Source of the DNA: a virus
Reading direction: 5' to 3' (one strand)
Length of the DNA stretch: 64,000 nucleotides
Virus record (IMG/VR): IMGVR_UViG_3300048587_000696
Coordinates: 20,878-84,877 of that record
Positions 17,144 to 25,989 of this stretch are shown piece by piece. Both the position numbers and the translations under genes were made by a program. Numbering within the stretch: the stretch's first letter is position 1; each line of letters opens with the position of its first letter. The notes beneath the pieces were generated by a model that saw only the letters and a list, made by a program, of their open reading frames with translations, ran no database searches and had not been told where the DNA came from.

Positions 17144-18883
17144 TTAGCTACGGAGCGCCGCCACGCGAGCGCCCAGATCTGCAGCCCCGTCAGTCCCAAC
17201 CGGAAGCTTTCCCTCGTCCTTCGTCAACTGGAGGTAGCTGAGCTTCACATCCGTGAAGCCGACCAGCAGATCGCCAGTGAACTCCGCCCAGTCCTCATCC
17301 GACGCCACGGACCACCGCGAGGTGAACCGCTCCTGCTCCTCGACCGTCCGGCGCGCAAACGCCGTGCGGTACGTCTCCGGAAGGGCGTCGAACCGCGAAG
17401 CCCAGCGGGCCGTGCGCTCCTGCGCTTCCTGGGCCGCGGCAATTTCAGCGAGCTGCGCCGTAGCCGTCTCCAGCTGCGCCGTCACGGCAGTCAGCTGCTC
17501 CGTCGCCAGCGCGAGTTCGGCCTGAAGGGCCTCTCCGCGAAGGCTCGCCTCGTCCGCACGCGCCGTCGCGGCCGCAAGGGCTGCCTCGGCGTTCGCCTGG
17601 GCCATGGTCGCCTGCTCGACCGCGGCATTCGCCGTCTCGATCTGCGCCCTCAGCTGCTCGTTGGCCTCGAGAGTGACCTCAAGCGCCGCCGTCTGCGTCT
17701 CCGTGTTATCCACACCTGCCTCCTTAGTCCGCTGTGCCCGTCGGGCCGTGACCAGTGCCTTCGCCTCGCTGAGCACAGACCGCATGTGTTCGATTCCCTG
17801 CGATCCGACTGCGAGCCACTTGACCTGCGCCACGACTCCCGGCAAATGGGAATCCTCGTGGTGACGCGCCACCCACGCTTCGCGGACCCGAACAGCGAAC
17901 TCTTCAGTTGCCGTCTTCACCGCTCCGCCCCGCTGCGCCACCGGCGCCAGGCGTCGGAACTGTTCGTTACCGCGAACATTTCCAGCCATCTGCCAGATCT
18001 CGGGGTATTCCGTCCGAAGCGCCTGCGCTTCAGCCACCGGAAAGACCGCCCACTGGCTCGTCTTGAGCCCGACCGCCATGGTGTCCCCATGCGTCGGGAA
18101 GTCCGTCGTGCTCCCAGCGCGGGCCGCCATCTCCGACGCCACCGTCGCTTCGAGGTCGTACTGGAGGCTGGCGGTCGCGAGGTCGTAGCTCTGCGCTGCG
18201 GCGATCTCTTCCTCTTCGCCGGACATCTCCACGGCGCCCTTGGCGTCCGGATCGGCAGGTGGCACATTGAGGGCAGAGAGGGTGAAGAACACCGGCTCGA
18301 TCATGACCTCGTTGTAGCCCGAGTCATCGATGTGCAACTCGACACTCTTGGGAATGCACGCCATGGAGAACTCGCAATAGCCCCGCGCCGCTTGCATGGC
18401 CAACATTTCCTGCGCCTGCTCCTGGAACGCCCAGGCCCACACGATGCCCTTCGCCTCAATCCCCAGCGCGCCTTCGCCATTCTTGGCGTCCGGGTCCTGC
18501 TTGGCTTCAGCGGAGTACCACACGCCGATTGCCTTGGGGTCTTCACTCCACGGCAGCACCGCGCCGTGATTCCAGTCCATGGGGAGCAGATTCGGGGAGG
18601 CGATCTTGGCCGCCGCGGCCGCCAGGTCCTCTGCACGGAACGACTGTCCGTTGTTGTTGCGTCCCTCGTGCGCCAGCCAGGCGGTGACCATCAGCTTCGT
18701 GGGCTCGCCGTCCGTGACCATCGGCATCCAGCTCGCGGCACGGACTTCTTGCGCCTTCGACAGACGCTCATCGCCAGACATCGGCTGCACGATCGCCCGC
18801 GCCGTCACGATCCGCACATTCGGCGGCAGTTCCCGAGCGGCGGGCGAGGTGACAGGATCCTGTTCGGCTGGCGTACCTGCCAT
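17144..18883 (-). CDS. Prohead protease with C-terminal scaffold-like coiled coil, about 579 aa
   Basis: Matures the capsid. The N-terminal half (residues about 20-250) contains LPMDWNHGAVLPW, CEFSMACIPKSVELHI and EPVFFTLSALNVPPADP. The last matches the 'EVSxxxxPAxP' end region of HK97-type prohead proteases, and the His in DWNH and the Ser in EFSM are candidate catalytic residues. From about residue 390 to 520 the protein is a long Ala/Gln/Glu/Thr coiled coil resembling a scaffold, so protease and scaffold appear fused. Start is uncertain. ATG 18883 follows GGGGTG. ATG 18944 and an upstream GTG-type start at 19039 are possible, but their leader lacks a good ribosome-binding site. Confidence 0.7.
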   Translation of the reverse strand: MAGTPAEQDPVTSPAARELPPNVRIVTARAIVQPMSGDERLSKAQEVRAASWMPMVTDGEPTKLMVTAWLAHEGRNNNGQSFRAEDLAAAAAKIASPNLLPMDWNHGAVLPWSEDPKAIGVWYSAEAKQDPDAKNGEGALGIEAKGIVWAWAFQEQAQEMLAMQAARGYCEFSMACIPKSVELHIDDSGYNEVMIEPVFFTLSALNVPPADPDAKGAVEMSGEEEEIAAAQSYDLATASLQYDLEATVASEMAARAGSTTDFPTHGDTMAVGLKTSQWAVFPVAEAQALRTEYPEIWQMAGNVRGNEQFRRLAPVAQRGGAVKTATEEFAVRVREAWVARHHEDSHLPGVVAQVKWLAVGSQGIEHMRSVLSEAKALVTARRAQRTKEAGVDNTETQTAALEVTLEANEQLRAQIETANAAVEQATMAQANAEAALAAATARADEASLRGEALQAELALATEQLTAVTAQLETATAQLAEIAAAQEAQERTARWASRFDALPETYRTAFARRTVEEQERFTSRWSVASDEDWAEFTGDLLVGFTDVKLSYLQLTKDEGKLPVGTDGAADLGARVAALRS

Positions 18884-18960
18884 GAGCACCCCAAATGCGA
18901 AAGTCGTGGACAGAGACCCCGTCCACGAATCAGTCGTTGTCATGTGTGGGGAAACGCAGC

Positions 18961-18985
18961 GGGGAGAGCCACTTAGGCCCTCCCC
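18961..18985 (-). terminator. Hairpin between homing endonuclease and protease genes
   Basis: Minus-strand GGGGAGGGCC-TAAG-TGGCTCTCCCC folds into a GC-rich hairpin without a U-tract. A second small hairpin, GCGGGT-AAAAA-ACCCGC (19079-19063), spans the stop codon of the endonuclease gene. Together they fill the roughly 190-base gap at 18884-19071, which otherwise shows no gene. Confidence 0.35.
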
Positions 18986-19071
18986 GGTTCGCCCCGCTAA
19001 CGTGTGCCCGCCCCCGTATGCGCGGCGGCGAGTCCGCAACCCCGCATTCTGCCTACGGTTGCGCGGGTTTT

Positions 19072-19497
19072 TTACCCGCCCAAGCCGTACGGGACCTCGG
19101 TCAGAGGCGGCAGCGGAAATCGGTCGTACAACTCCGGCGCACGCGATTCCGCGAAGTACCGTTCCTCAATACTTGAGATCGTACGCTGTCGCCGTGGGCT
19201 CATGTACGGCTGCATCCGCTTCATCAATTGCAAGGCCACCCGCCCGGACACCGCCATGCGATACGTCACCGAAACGTCAGTGCGATTGTCCCGCCGATCG
19301 CGCCGGGAGTAGCTCCGGCGCAGCAGCGCCGCAATGCGCGCGATGACCTGTTCGTCCTTCATTTCCACTTCAATCCGCGGCCGACCTCCGGTGTATCCAA
19401 AATACCCTTCACCCTCGAGCAGTCCGACCAACCAGAAGAAGGTGTGGGAGTCGTCGACAATGGCCCGCCGCGCTCCCACCGCCAGCCCCGCCTCCAA
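19072..19497 (-). CDS. Free-standing LAGLIDADG homing endonuclease, 141 aa
   Basis: Site-specific DNA endonuclease of the single-motif LAGLIDADG type, which normally works as a dimer. The motif is FFWLVGLLEGEGYFGYTGG, with the acidic Glu at the end of helix 1. It is followed by the expected strands (RPRIEVEMKDEQVIARIAAL) and a C-terminal VALQLMKRMQPYMSPRRQRTI, typical of the family. It starts with TTG at 19497, eight bases after GGAGG contained in the last codons of the portal gene, and only three bases past the portal stop, so it is translationally coupled to the portal. There is no intron or intein around it. Confidence 0.8.
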   Translation of the reverse strand: MEAGLAVGARRAIVDDSHTFFWLVGLLEGEGYFGYTGGRPRIEVEMKDEQVIARIAALLRRSYSRRDRRDNRTDVSVTYRMAVSGRVALQLMKRMQPYMSPRRQRTISSIEERYFAESRAPELYDRFPLPPLTEVPYGLGG

Positions 19498-19500
19498 GAC

Positions 19501-21231
19501 CTACTCCTCCCTCGGCGCGCGGCCCGCGCCAGGGTCCTTCCCGTCGCCCTGCCCACGGACGCCGCCATCCGCCTGTCCCTGCAGCCCCTGCGGCGGCCGG
19601 AACGCCTCCTCGTACGTAGTGGACTCCGGCGGCAGCCCCTGCTCCAAGCACCGCTGCTGAAACTCAGCCTCCGGATCCCGTCCCGCACCGGCAATCATCG
19701 AACGAATGGACAAGAGTCCCAGGGCGTAGTCCGAGCGGTTCGCCGAGCGCATGGTCTTCAGATCCGTCATGATCGAAGCATCGAATTCCCACACCAGGTC
19801 GATGTCGGCGAACCCATTCTCCACGGCGATGCGCTCCCCGAGAGAGGTCAGCACCGTCCCGAAGGAGTTGGCCAGCTCCTGAATCTGCGCCGACGCCCCG
19901 ATCACCGAAGCCCAGTCCGCCGTCGCGCCGTCCCCGGCCTCGCCGAGCAGCAAGGCGTCCGGCAGGCCGAGGGCACTCTTGATCTTCGTGTCTCCAATAG
20001 CAAACCGCCCGTCCAGCGCGAGGATGGCGTCTTGTGAGCCGACATCCGTGACCTCCACGTCGTCGCCCTGCCACACCAGCACCATGCTGGGTGACACTTC
20101 CTCGAAGAACGACTGCATCAGCGCCGCTCGCGCAGCCGCCACATCGGCCTTGGAATACGGCGACTTCGGATCCGCCGAGCCCACCTGAACGATGGTCAGG
20201 CGGTTGATGACGTTCTCCATGCTGACCAGGTCGATCGCGGTGATGGCGCGCCCGTACCGAATGCCCAGCTTGGCCGGTTCGATGATCGACTCACCGACCG
20301 CGTCGGTAGCAAAGCCCCGATGCTTCACGTGCATCAGCAGCGCAGGGGACAGGAGCACCCGACGGTTCTTCTTGAGTTCCGCCAGGGTCTTGGTGTCAAT
20401 CAAGTTCTTCACCACGTCCGCGACGGCTTTCTCCGCAGGCTTGGACCCCGTCAGCAGGTTCATGAGCTCAGCATCGGGCGTCCAATACCACAGCTCGCCC
20501 AAACCCGCCAACGCCAGCACCGGGGTGAGCGTGGTCATGGACATCGTCTGGATCGTCATGGGCAGACTGAAGGCGCCCACATCGCTTCCCAGGTTGACCT
20601 TGGCCCACTGCTGACGCGCCAGCCAATCCCCCTCCACCAGGGCCTGCCGGGCTCCCGTGTGCAGCATCGCCTTGACGCCCCGCTCACTGGTAATCACGCC
20701 ACCAAGCGCTGACGCGTTCACGTTCTTGGTGAAGTAATCCAGGGCCGCCTGCAGTTGCTCCACCGCCTTCCGCTGCTTACCCTTCTTGGCTCGACGCACC
20801 CGGAAGCTGCCGCCCACGCCGACCAGGGCCGCCACCTTGTTCACGGCGTTGTTGATCAGCCCTTCGTTGCGGTAGATCTCCTTGTACTGCCGGACACGCT
20901 GCTGCAGGTTCGTCGTCGGCTTGAAGCCCAGGTTCGAGAAGTCCGCGATGTCCTGCAGGTAGTTGTTCGTGCTGCCCGGGTCCCGGCTCAGCGCCGCCAG
21001 CGCCAGAATCTCGTGCCGCCCGTCTTCGAGGGTGCGCGTCTGGATTTTGAGCTCCTTCTTGGAGCCCGATCGCGTGTAGACCCCGGTCTGCACGATCTCG
21101 TCGCGCAGGTCCTTGTAGTCCTTGCCCGGGAACAAGTCCTCCAGCATCATCTGCCCCGACACCGGCACCGGCATCACCGGCAAGTCGAGCTCCGCCGTCA
21201 CCAGCGCCGCCACGTCCGTTCCTGTCTTCAT
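19501..21231 (-). CDS. Portal protein, 576 aa
   Basis: Dodecameric DNA gate at the capsid vertex. It follows terminase directly and precedes protease and capsid genes. The sequence has portal-like features: an N-terminal helix-rich region (QQRVRQYKEIYRNEGLINNA, then VNKVAALVGVGGSFRV), a central WLARQQWAKVN and LWYWTPDAELMNLL, a stem/clip region around residues 290-400 and a Gln/Gly/Pro-rich disordered C-terminal tail (about residues 530-576). The length is typical of lambda/HK97-type and large portals. Confidence 0.8.
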   Translation of the reverse strand: MKTGTDVAALVTAELDLPVMPVPVSGQMMLEDLFPGKDYKDLRDEIVQTGVYTRSGSKKELKIQTRTLEDGRHEILALAALSRDPGSTNNYLQDIADFSNLGFKPTTNLQQRVRQYKEIYRNEGLINNAVNKVAALVGVGGSFRVRRAKKGKQRKAVEQLQAALDYFTKNVNASALGGVITSERGVKAMLHTGARQALVEGDWLARQQWAKVNLGSDVGAFSLPMTIQTMSMTTLTPVLALAGLGELWYWTPDAELMNLLTGSKPAEKAVADVVKNLIDTKTLAELKKNRRVLLSPALLMHVKHRGFATDAVGESIIEPAKLGIRYGRAITAIDLVSMENVINRLTIVQVGSADPKSPYSKADVAAARAALMQSFFEEVSPSMVLVWQGDDVEVTDVGSQDAILALDGRFAIGDTKIKSALGLPDALLLGEAGDGATADWASVIGASAQIQELANSFGTVLTSLGERIAVENGFADIDLVWEFDASIMTDLKTMRSANRSDYALGLLSIRSMIAGAGRDPEAEFQQRCLEQGLPPESTTYEEAFRPPQGLQGQADGGVRGQGDGKDPGAGRAPREE

Positions 21232-21246
21232 GTACGACCTGCCTTG

Positions 21247-21417
21247 TTAGATGCCAAGAAGGAACGGCGTATCCTGCGAAGCCTTGCGCATCGCCTCAGC
21301 CCGCGCTTCATCCGTCTCCGGCTCCTCCGCGGCTGCGGGCTCCGGCACCTGCTCACTCTTTGGAAGCGGCTGCCCGCAGTGCGGGCACAGCTCCTCAGAA
21401 GAAACGACGTCGTCCAT
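21247..21417 (-). CDS. Small zinc-knuckle protein between terminase and portal, 56 aa
   Basis: A 56-codon gene: ATG at 21417, stop TAA at 21247. GGAGGGGG lies just before the ATG inside the last codons of terminase, which it overlaps by 23 bases. It encodes MDDVVSSEELCPHCGQPLP, with one CPHC pair, followed by an acidic Glu/Pro/Ala stretch. One Cys pair could bind zinc only as a dimer or with a partner. It is conserved-looking in codon use (mostly GC-ending). Function unknown, possibly packaging or portal assembly. Confidence 0.65.
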   Translation of the reverse strand: MDDVVSSEELCPHCGQPLPKSEQVPEPAAAEEPETDEARAEAMRKASQDTPFLLGI

Positions 21418-23497
21418 TAGTTCCCCCTCCTACACGAGTCACCACCGCGCCAATTGGCGGAGGCGTATCTTCGATCATCCGTTGCCGAATGGTATGGGCC
21501 CGCATCTGTTTGGCGGCGTAGATGTAGGCCGCCCACAAGTCCTTCTTGTTCCCGCTCTGCTCCACGTCACCCTTCATGTAGAAGGTGCGGAAGTTCTTCG
21601 TCGGTTTCTGCTGCAGCGCGCGCAGCTGGTGCGCCAGGATCTTCGCCCCACCGAACCCCACGTCCAGCTTGACATCGAACGGGCGCTCCGACTCCGGGAT
21701 ATCCTTCGGCAGATACAGCAGCTTCTGCGTCATCTGACTCAACGTGAATTCGACCAGTCGGTCGTTCAGCTGGTCCGTCGGATAAATGGCGTCCAGCATC
21801 GGCCGGGCGCGTGGATCCGTCGCAAAGGCTTGCACCCGCTCGTCCGCATCCAGCGGGTCGTAGATGCGATACTCCTCCGGCGCCAGCAGTTCACGGTTCA
21901 GGTGAATCAACTCGTCGCGAACGCCTGACCCGCCGCCCCGCATGTCCAGACCAATGGCGCGACACAGCTTCCACGTGTCGGTCTCATATGGGTCGTGGTG
22001 GAACGCCAGGTTGTAGCGATCGGACAGCTCCCAGATCTTCGCGGCCACGTCGGCGTGGCTGGTCATCCGGTGCTGCTCCGCCCAGACCACATTGCTCCAA
22101 GGCGTCTTGCCCAGCCCGGTGATCGGGTTGAACTCACCCTCGGCGCAGGGGCCCACCCGCATCACGACCAGGGCCGAGAAGTCGCGGCTTCCTGGGGCGT
22201 AGTCCACCCCCAGCACGCAGGGGTCCGGACAGCTCCACATGACCGTCGGGGCATAATGGATCTCCGTGTCCGGGTACTTCTTCGCCCACTCCGGTCCGCA
22301 GTCTTCTCGGGAGATCGCGTACCGCGCTCCCTTGCACGCGGCCGCGTCGACCACAAAGTGCGGGTACACATCTCCCGTCGAGGTGTCGACCACATTGCGC
22401 TGCTCCGACAGCCAGATCGCTTCCGGGGTCTCACCGGACAGGAGCTTATCTTCCACGTTCCGATTGATCGGGTACGTGCTGATGATCTCCATCGGCCGGG
22501 CTTCCATCCGCATCCGACCCTTCGTCCCGCGCCGCGTGAACGGAATACCACGGGGATCCCGACGGAATCGGCGCGTCTTGTCCGGCCACGTGACCTCGAG
22601 CTTCCGCCCGTCACGGGTCAAGACATGGCGCCGCACCAGCGTGTCGGTGTAGTCAAACGACACGTACATCGTCTGCAGCAGGCCCTTCTTGTTCAGTGCA
22701 TCGAACGCTTCGATGTCCCCGGCGCGTCGCGCCTCGAGGGCCGACAGATCCCGCGCCATCCCGTCGTACGCCGCGGTCGCGGTGCGCTGGAAGTCCCGCC
22801 AGCCGTAGTCGATCGTCGTGGTGTAGAACACGCAATTGCTCGCCGCATTCTCGCCACCCGTCTTGAAGTCCCCCAGCACGTTCAGGAAGCTCAGCGCCAC
22901 CTTGTCCATCAGCTCGAAGTCCGTGAAGTTCGCTTCGTCGATGTACAAGTCGTGCCCACGGATGCCGCGAATCTTCTCCGGGTCATTCGTCGGCACGGTC
23001 ATCAGCGACGAGGCCGAGGTCAGATCGATCTGCCAGAAGTTCTGCTGCCGCAGGATGATCTTCTCGTAGACCACACTTCGCCGGATGAACTCGAGCCCCG
23101 ACTCCTGGTCGGCCCAGGCTCCCTGAATCCACTTCTCAGCGTCGTTGTACAGCAGCTGGCCGCCTCGGAACCCTCCTGCGGACAGGGTCACACCCTTGCG
23201 CTTTGGGAAGAACAATCCCCGGTACACGGCCCCCAGCACGTCCACCACCGCGGACTTGGAGGTGCCTCGGCTGCACACAAACACCGTGCTCGGCGCGCTC
23301 AGGTGCATGGCGTACAGCATCAGCCGCTGGTGCGGGGGGATGAAGATGCCCGACAGCGAACGCAACGTGATATCGGGCCATTGGCGCCACCGGAGCAGCG
23401 GCTTGTAGATCACCTCAGCGGCGATCTTCTCTTCAGCCGTCTGCGCCGTAGCCAGGATCTGGTCCAAGGGCCTCGTCCACGTGCTAATCGCGAGCAT
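21395..23497 (-). CDS. terL: Terminase large subunit, 700 aa
   Basis: DNA-packaging motor: N-terminal ATPase plus C-terminal RNase H-like nuclease. Walker A-like VCSRGTSKSAVVD lies near residue 75 and Walker B HDLYIDEANF near residue 190. The nuclease domain starts at VLGVDYAPGSRDFSALVV (catalytic Asp near residue 433), with further acidic residues in FHHDPYETDTW and FDVKLDVGFGG. ATG at 23497 follows GAGGGGG and overlaps the small-subunit-like gene by 14 bases. The longer frame to 23572 only adds an Arg-rich shadow. Confidence 0.93.
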   Translation of the reverse strand: MLAISTWTRPLDQILATAQTAEEKIAAEVIYKPLLRWRQWPDITLRSLSGIFIPPHQRLMLYAMHLSAPSTVFVCSRGTSKSAVVDVLGAVYRGLFFPKRKGVTLSAGGFRGGQLLYNDAEKWIQGAWADQESGLEFIRRSVVYEKIILRQQNFWQIDLTSASSLMTVPTNDPEKIRGIRGHDLYIDEANFTDFELMDKVALSFLNVLGDFKTGGENAASNCVFYTTTIDYGWRDFQRTATAAYDGMARDLSALEARRAGDIEAFDALNKKGLLQTMYVSFDYTDTLVRRHVLTRDGRKLEVTWPDKTRRFRRDPRGIPFTRRGTKGRMRMEARPMEIISTYPINRNVEDKLLSGETPEAIWLSEQRNVVDTSTGDVYPHFVVDAAACKGARYAISREDCGPEWAKKYPDTEIHYAPTVMWSCPDPCVLGVDYAPGSRDFSALVVMRVGPCAEGEFNPITGLGKTPWSNVVWAEQHRMTSHADVAAKIWELSDRYNLAFHHDPYETDTWKLCRAIGLDMRGGGSGVRDELIHLNRELLAPEEYRIYDPLDADERVQAFATDPRARPMLDAIYPTDQLNDRLVEFTLSQMTQKLLYLPKDIPESERPFDVKLDVGFGGAKILAHQLRALQQKPTKNFRTFYMKGDVEQSGNKKDLWAAYIYAAKQMRAHTIRQRMIEDTPPPIGAVVTRVGGGTNGRRRFF

Positions 23498-24569
23498 CGT
23501 CCCCCTCGACCGCCTCCGGCTCCGCGGCCTCCGCGGCCTCCGCCTCGTCGTCCGTCTCAGGCGGCTCGTCATTAGGCACTTCCCGCAAGAAGCCCTTCTC
23601 GCCCAGCCAAGTCTCGATCTCCTCGACCTTCAGGCCCGCGTAATTCTTCGTCCCACACGTGGCACAGCTACAGGTGCGGCACCGGGTCAGCCCGAACAAG
23701 CCCACCTCGTCCAGCTGGTGCCCGCCCATGTTGTGGCGCGGACTCGGCGTGTGGTACATCTGGAAGAGCACCAGCAGCTCTTCCGCGAACCACCGCTCCC
23801 GCAGCTCGATTGGATGGGCCTCGTCCAGACGCCGCACCGCCTCGCCGATCGTGCCGCCCTCCTTGTCCTTCGCCTGCTTGGCCAGCTGGTCCGGGTGGAT
23901 GTTCAACGCCTTTTCCAGCTCCACGATCTGCTTGGTCAGCGCCTGCATTTGCAGCTCGGTGGCCTTGTCCTTGTCGTTCTTCGCCTGACGGAACCGCATG
24001 CGGTCCAGCATCAGGGTCAGATCCAGCAGCATGTCCAGCTTGGACTCGGACGCCACCGACCGCAGCTGCGGGAAGTCCTGCAGATAGGCTGCCTTCAACG
24101 ACTCGCGCCGCTCGAGCTCCTTGGTCGTGAAGAACACGAGCGGGTCGTCCCCATAGGTCGCCTCGCCCGCGAGCTGCTTGCGGTACTCCACCGGCAGGTT
24201 CTTGTCGACCTTGGCCTTGTCCGCCCGGACCTTCGCGAGTTCCTTCTCGCGCTCTTTGCGCGCCTTCCGCTTTTCGTCCGTTGTGACCAGCGGCTGCATC
24301 TTGTTCAGGTCAAACCGACACGCCGATCGCACCCGACTGTTCAAGGTCGCCGTCGCCATCGTGGTCCACGGCGTCACACCGTCAGAGAGTTTGACCCCCC
24401 GCAGGCAGCAATCCAGGGCGTACTTCGCCGCCGCCACCGGCTCATCCGTCTTGCGGATCTTGGCGAACCAGTCCGCGATCGCCAGGATCGCCGCGTTGTA
24501 GCGCTCCGGAGAAATGTCCGGGCCCACCTCATAGGTGGTCATGCTCGGCACCAGTACTGACTTAGCCAC
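23484..24569 (-). CDS. Putative terminase small subunit, 361 aa
   Basis: Located directly before and overlapping terL, as small terminase subunits usually are. The start is GTG at 24569 with GGAGGGGGAG upstream. The protein is mostly helical with a highly charged Lys/Glu coiled-coil region (about residues 95-130), a second helix bundle (about 150-250) and a C-terminal Cys cluster CRTCSCATCG near residue 300 that may bind zinc, ending in an acidic tail. It is larger than typical TerS proteins (140-200 residues), so another DNA-recognition or packaging role is possible. Confidence 0.55.
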   Translation of the reverse strand: MAKSVLVPSMTTYEVGPDISPERYNAAILAIADWFAKIRKTDEPVAAAKYALDCCLRGVKLSDGVTPWTTMATATLNSRVRSACRFDLNKMQPLVTTDEKRKARKEREKELAKVRADKAKVDKNLPVEYRKQLAGEATYGDDPLVFFTTKELERRESLKAAYLQDFPQLRSVASESKLDMLLDLTLMLDRMRFRQAKNDKDKATELQMQALTKQIVELEKALNIHPDQLAKQAKDKEGGTIGEAVRRLDEAHPIELRERWFAEELLVLFQMYHTPSPRHNMGGHQLDEVGLFGLTRCRTCSCATCGTKNYAGLKVEEIETWLGEKGFLREVPNDEPPETDDEAEAAEAAEPEAVEGDDARD

Positions 24570-24571
24570 GC

Positions 24572-24961
24572 TTACTCCCCCTCCACCCCGTCATCGTCGC
24601 GCTCCGCCACCCGCCGTGGGACCGCCACACGACCTCGGGTGTAGTTCATCACCAGGGCGAGTTCCCCAGGCGCGCGTTCGACGATTTCTTCCCCCACTTC
24701 CATGCGAGCATCCAGCGACTCCGTTGACGACAGCTTTTCTTTGCGCAAGAAGTCGATCATGCGGAACTTCACCGACTGGCGGATGAAAGCGTCCGGATTG
24801 TCCCGGGCCAGCCTGGGCTGGCAATTCCACAAAGCGACCAGGCCCTCCTGGTACAAGTCCTCAACCAGGGCGTCGTTCGTCATCGCCAGCTTGCGCGCGA
24901 TGGCGCGAATGACCGACTTGTACTTCGGGTAGTACGTGGCTTCAAATTCTTCATTGGTCAT
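24572..24961 (-). CDS. Sigma factor region 2 subunit (split phage sigma), 129 aa
   Basis: Resembles only region 2 of sigma-70/ECF factors, the part that binds the polymerase clamp and melts the -10 element. Residues about 8-75 carry YYPKYKSVIRAIARKLA, NDALVEDLYQEGLVALW (region 2.2, DLYQEG core) and DAFIRQSVKFRMIDFLRKEK (regions 2.3-2.4). Region 4 is absent, and the last 50 residues are an acidic/basic tail. The neighbouring upstream gene looks like region 4. Start is placed at ATG 24961 after GGGGAG. An upstream TTG (25018) would add codons rich in rare AT-ending triplets and has no ribosome-binding site. It stops 2 bases before the terminase operon's GTG. Confidence 0.8.
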   Translation of the reverse strand: MTNEEFEATYYPKYKSVIRAIARKLAMTNDALVEDLYQEGLVALWNCQPRLARDNPDAFIRQSVKFRMIDFLRKEKLSSTESLDARMEVGEEIVERAPGELALVMNYTRGRVAVPRRVAERDDDGVEGE

Positions 24962-25045
24962 CCGCTCCCCAGCCTTCTGCGCCTGTATTAGGTCGTGCGC
25001 ATACCATTTCTGCCGCAATCCAGACGATTCCGGTGGATTAAGTGG

Positions 25046-25309
25046 TCAATCGGAGTGCAATGCGGCCAGTTTACGAAGCGCCGCAGCACTGATGTAGCGA
25101 ATGGCGGCTTCTGAGAGGGGCTTGCCGCGGAATCGCGAGCCCACGTACCAGCCGACCGAGGCATACGTCGGAGGCCAGCGCTGGTCAGGCCACGGCCAAT
25201 CGGTCGGGCGGTAGATGCCATAGACCAGCTCGAGGACCAGGCGATGCTCCGGGCCCAGCTGCGCCAAGAGCTGCTCCACCGCCACCCGGTTCAACACGAC
25301 GTCTTCCAT
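25046..25309 (-). CDS. Sigma factor region 4-like DNA-binding subunit (split phage sigma), 87 aa
   Basis: Looks like a lone sigma region 4. VEQLLAQLGPEHRLVLELVYG (residues about 11-31) matches the first helices, which normally read 'L..LP...R.vl.L.y'. PTYASVGWYVGSRFRGKPLS followed by EAAIRYISAAALRKLA forms the helix-turn-helix that reads the -35 element. A Trp/Pro-rich insert (YRPTDWPWPDQRW) separates them. ATG 25309 overlaps the RuvC-like gene's stop (TGATG) and has GGAGG upstream. Paired with the region-2 gene 85 bases downstream, it is best explained as half of a two-subunit sigma, comparable to SPO1 gp33/gp34, T4 gp33/gp55 or Bacillus SigO/RsoA. Confidence 0.72.
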   Translation of the reverse strand: MEDVVLNRVAVEQLLAQLGPEHRLVLELVYGIYRPTDWPWPDQRWPPTYASVGWYVGSRFRGKPLSEAAIRYISAAALRKLAALHSD

Positions 25310-25989
25310 CACGCAGCCTCCTCCGCCGTGGGGGCCTCGTGGCTGCGGTACAACACGTGCCAGGCCCAGTTCAGCGCGATCGCGTCTGCGTCATCGTCGT
25401 CGCTGAACTGCTTCTTGGTGTCGTTACCCTCAAAGCGCAGGCGAAGGCCGAAGGTCTTGTTGACCAGGGCCACCACGATCTTCTTGTTGTCTTCGTGAGA
25501 GCGGCCGCGCGTGGCCTTGATCGCCTTCTTGACCAGGTGCGCAGCCACCGCGCACTCCTTCTCGATCTCCAGCCCATAGTGCGCGAAATGCGCCGCCTCG
25601 ATCACCCCGACGTACCGTGTCAGGATGCCGAAGGTGTGACGCATGCGTCCCTGGTAGGGCGCCTCGTACACCACCACGTGCGGCGCCCACTGGTGGAACA
25701 TCGCGAGCAGCCAACTCCGAAACGCGTTCAGCCGCTCGCCGTGTCCCTTCCCCTCCTGGAGATACCGCCCGTAGGCGACCAAGTGTCCGTCGTCAAACAC
25801 CGCCCAGCCACACGCCTTGGAGCTCGAGTCCAGTGACAGCACCCGCTCGGCGATTCCGACCCCCACGAACGCTGCCGTTGGAGCCGGGCGCTTCGACACT
25901 CGCTTCCGCTTCGCCTTGGCCCGTGGCGGCGTGGCCACCTCGGGGCGCAGTTTCAGCCGCTCCTTCTTGCCCTTACGCCGGGTCGGCAT
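25309..25989 (-). CDS. RuvC-like Holliday junction resolvase, 226 aa
   Basis: RNase H-fold nuclease that would cut branched DNA before packaging. The three acidic motifs are visible: VLSLDSSSKACGWAVFDDG near residue 50, VVVYEAPYQG near 107, and the cluster DDDDADAIAL near 200. A very basic N-terminal tail (residues 1-40) may hold DNA. It lies directly upstream of the sigma-like genes and terminase, so it belongs to the late/packaging block. Confidence 0.82.
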   Translation of the reverse strand: MPTRRKGKKERLKLRPEVATPPRAKAKRKRVSKRPAPTAAFVGVGIAERVLSLDSSSKACGWAVFDDGHLVAYGRYLQEGKGHGERLNAFRSWLLAMFHQWAPHVVVYEAPYQGRMRHTFGILTRYVGVIEAAHFAHYGLEIEKECAVAAHLVKKAIKATRGRSHEDNKKIVVALVNKTFGLRLRFEGNDTKKQFSDDDDADAIALNWAWHVLYRSHEAPTAEEAA

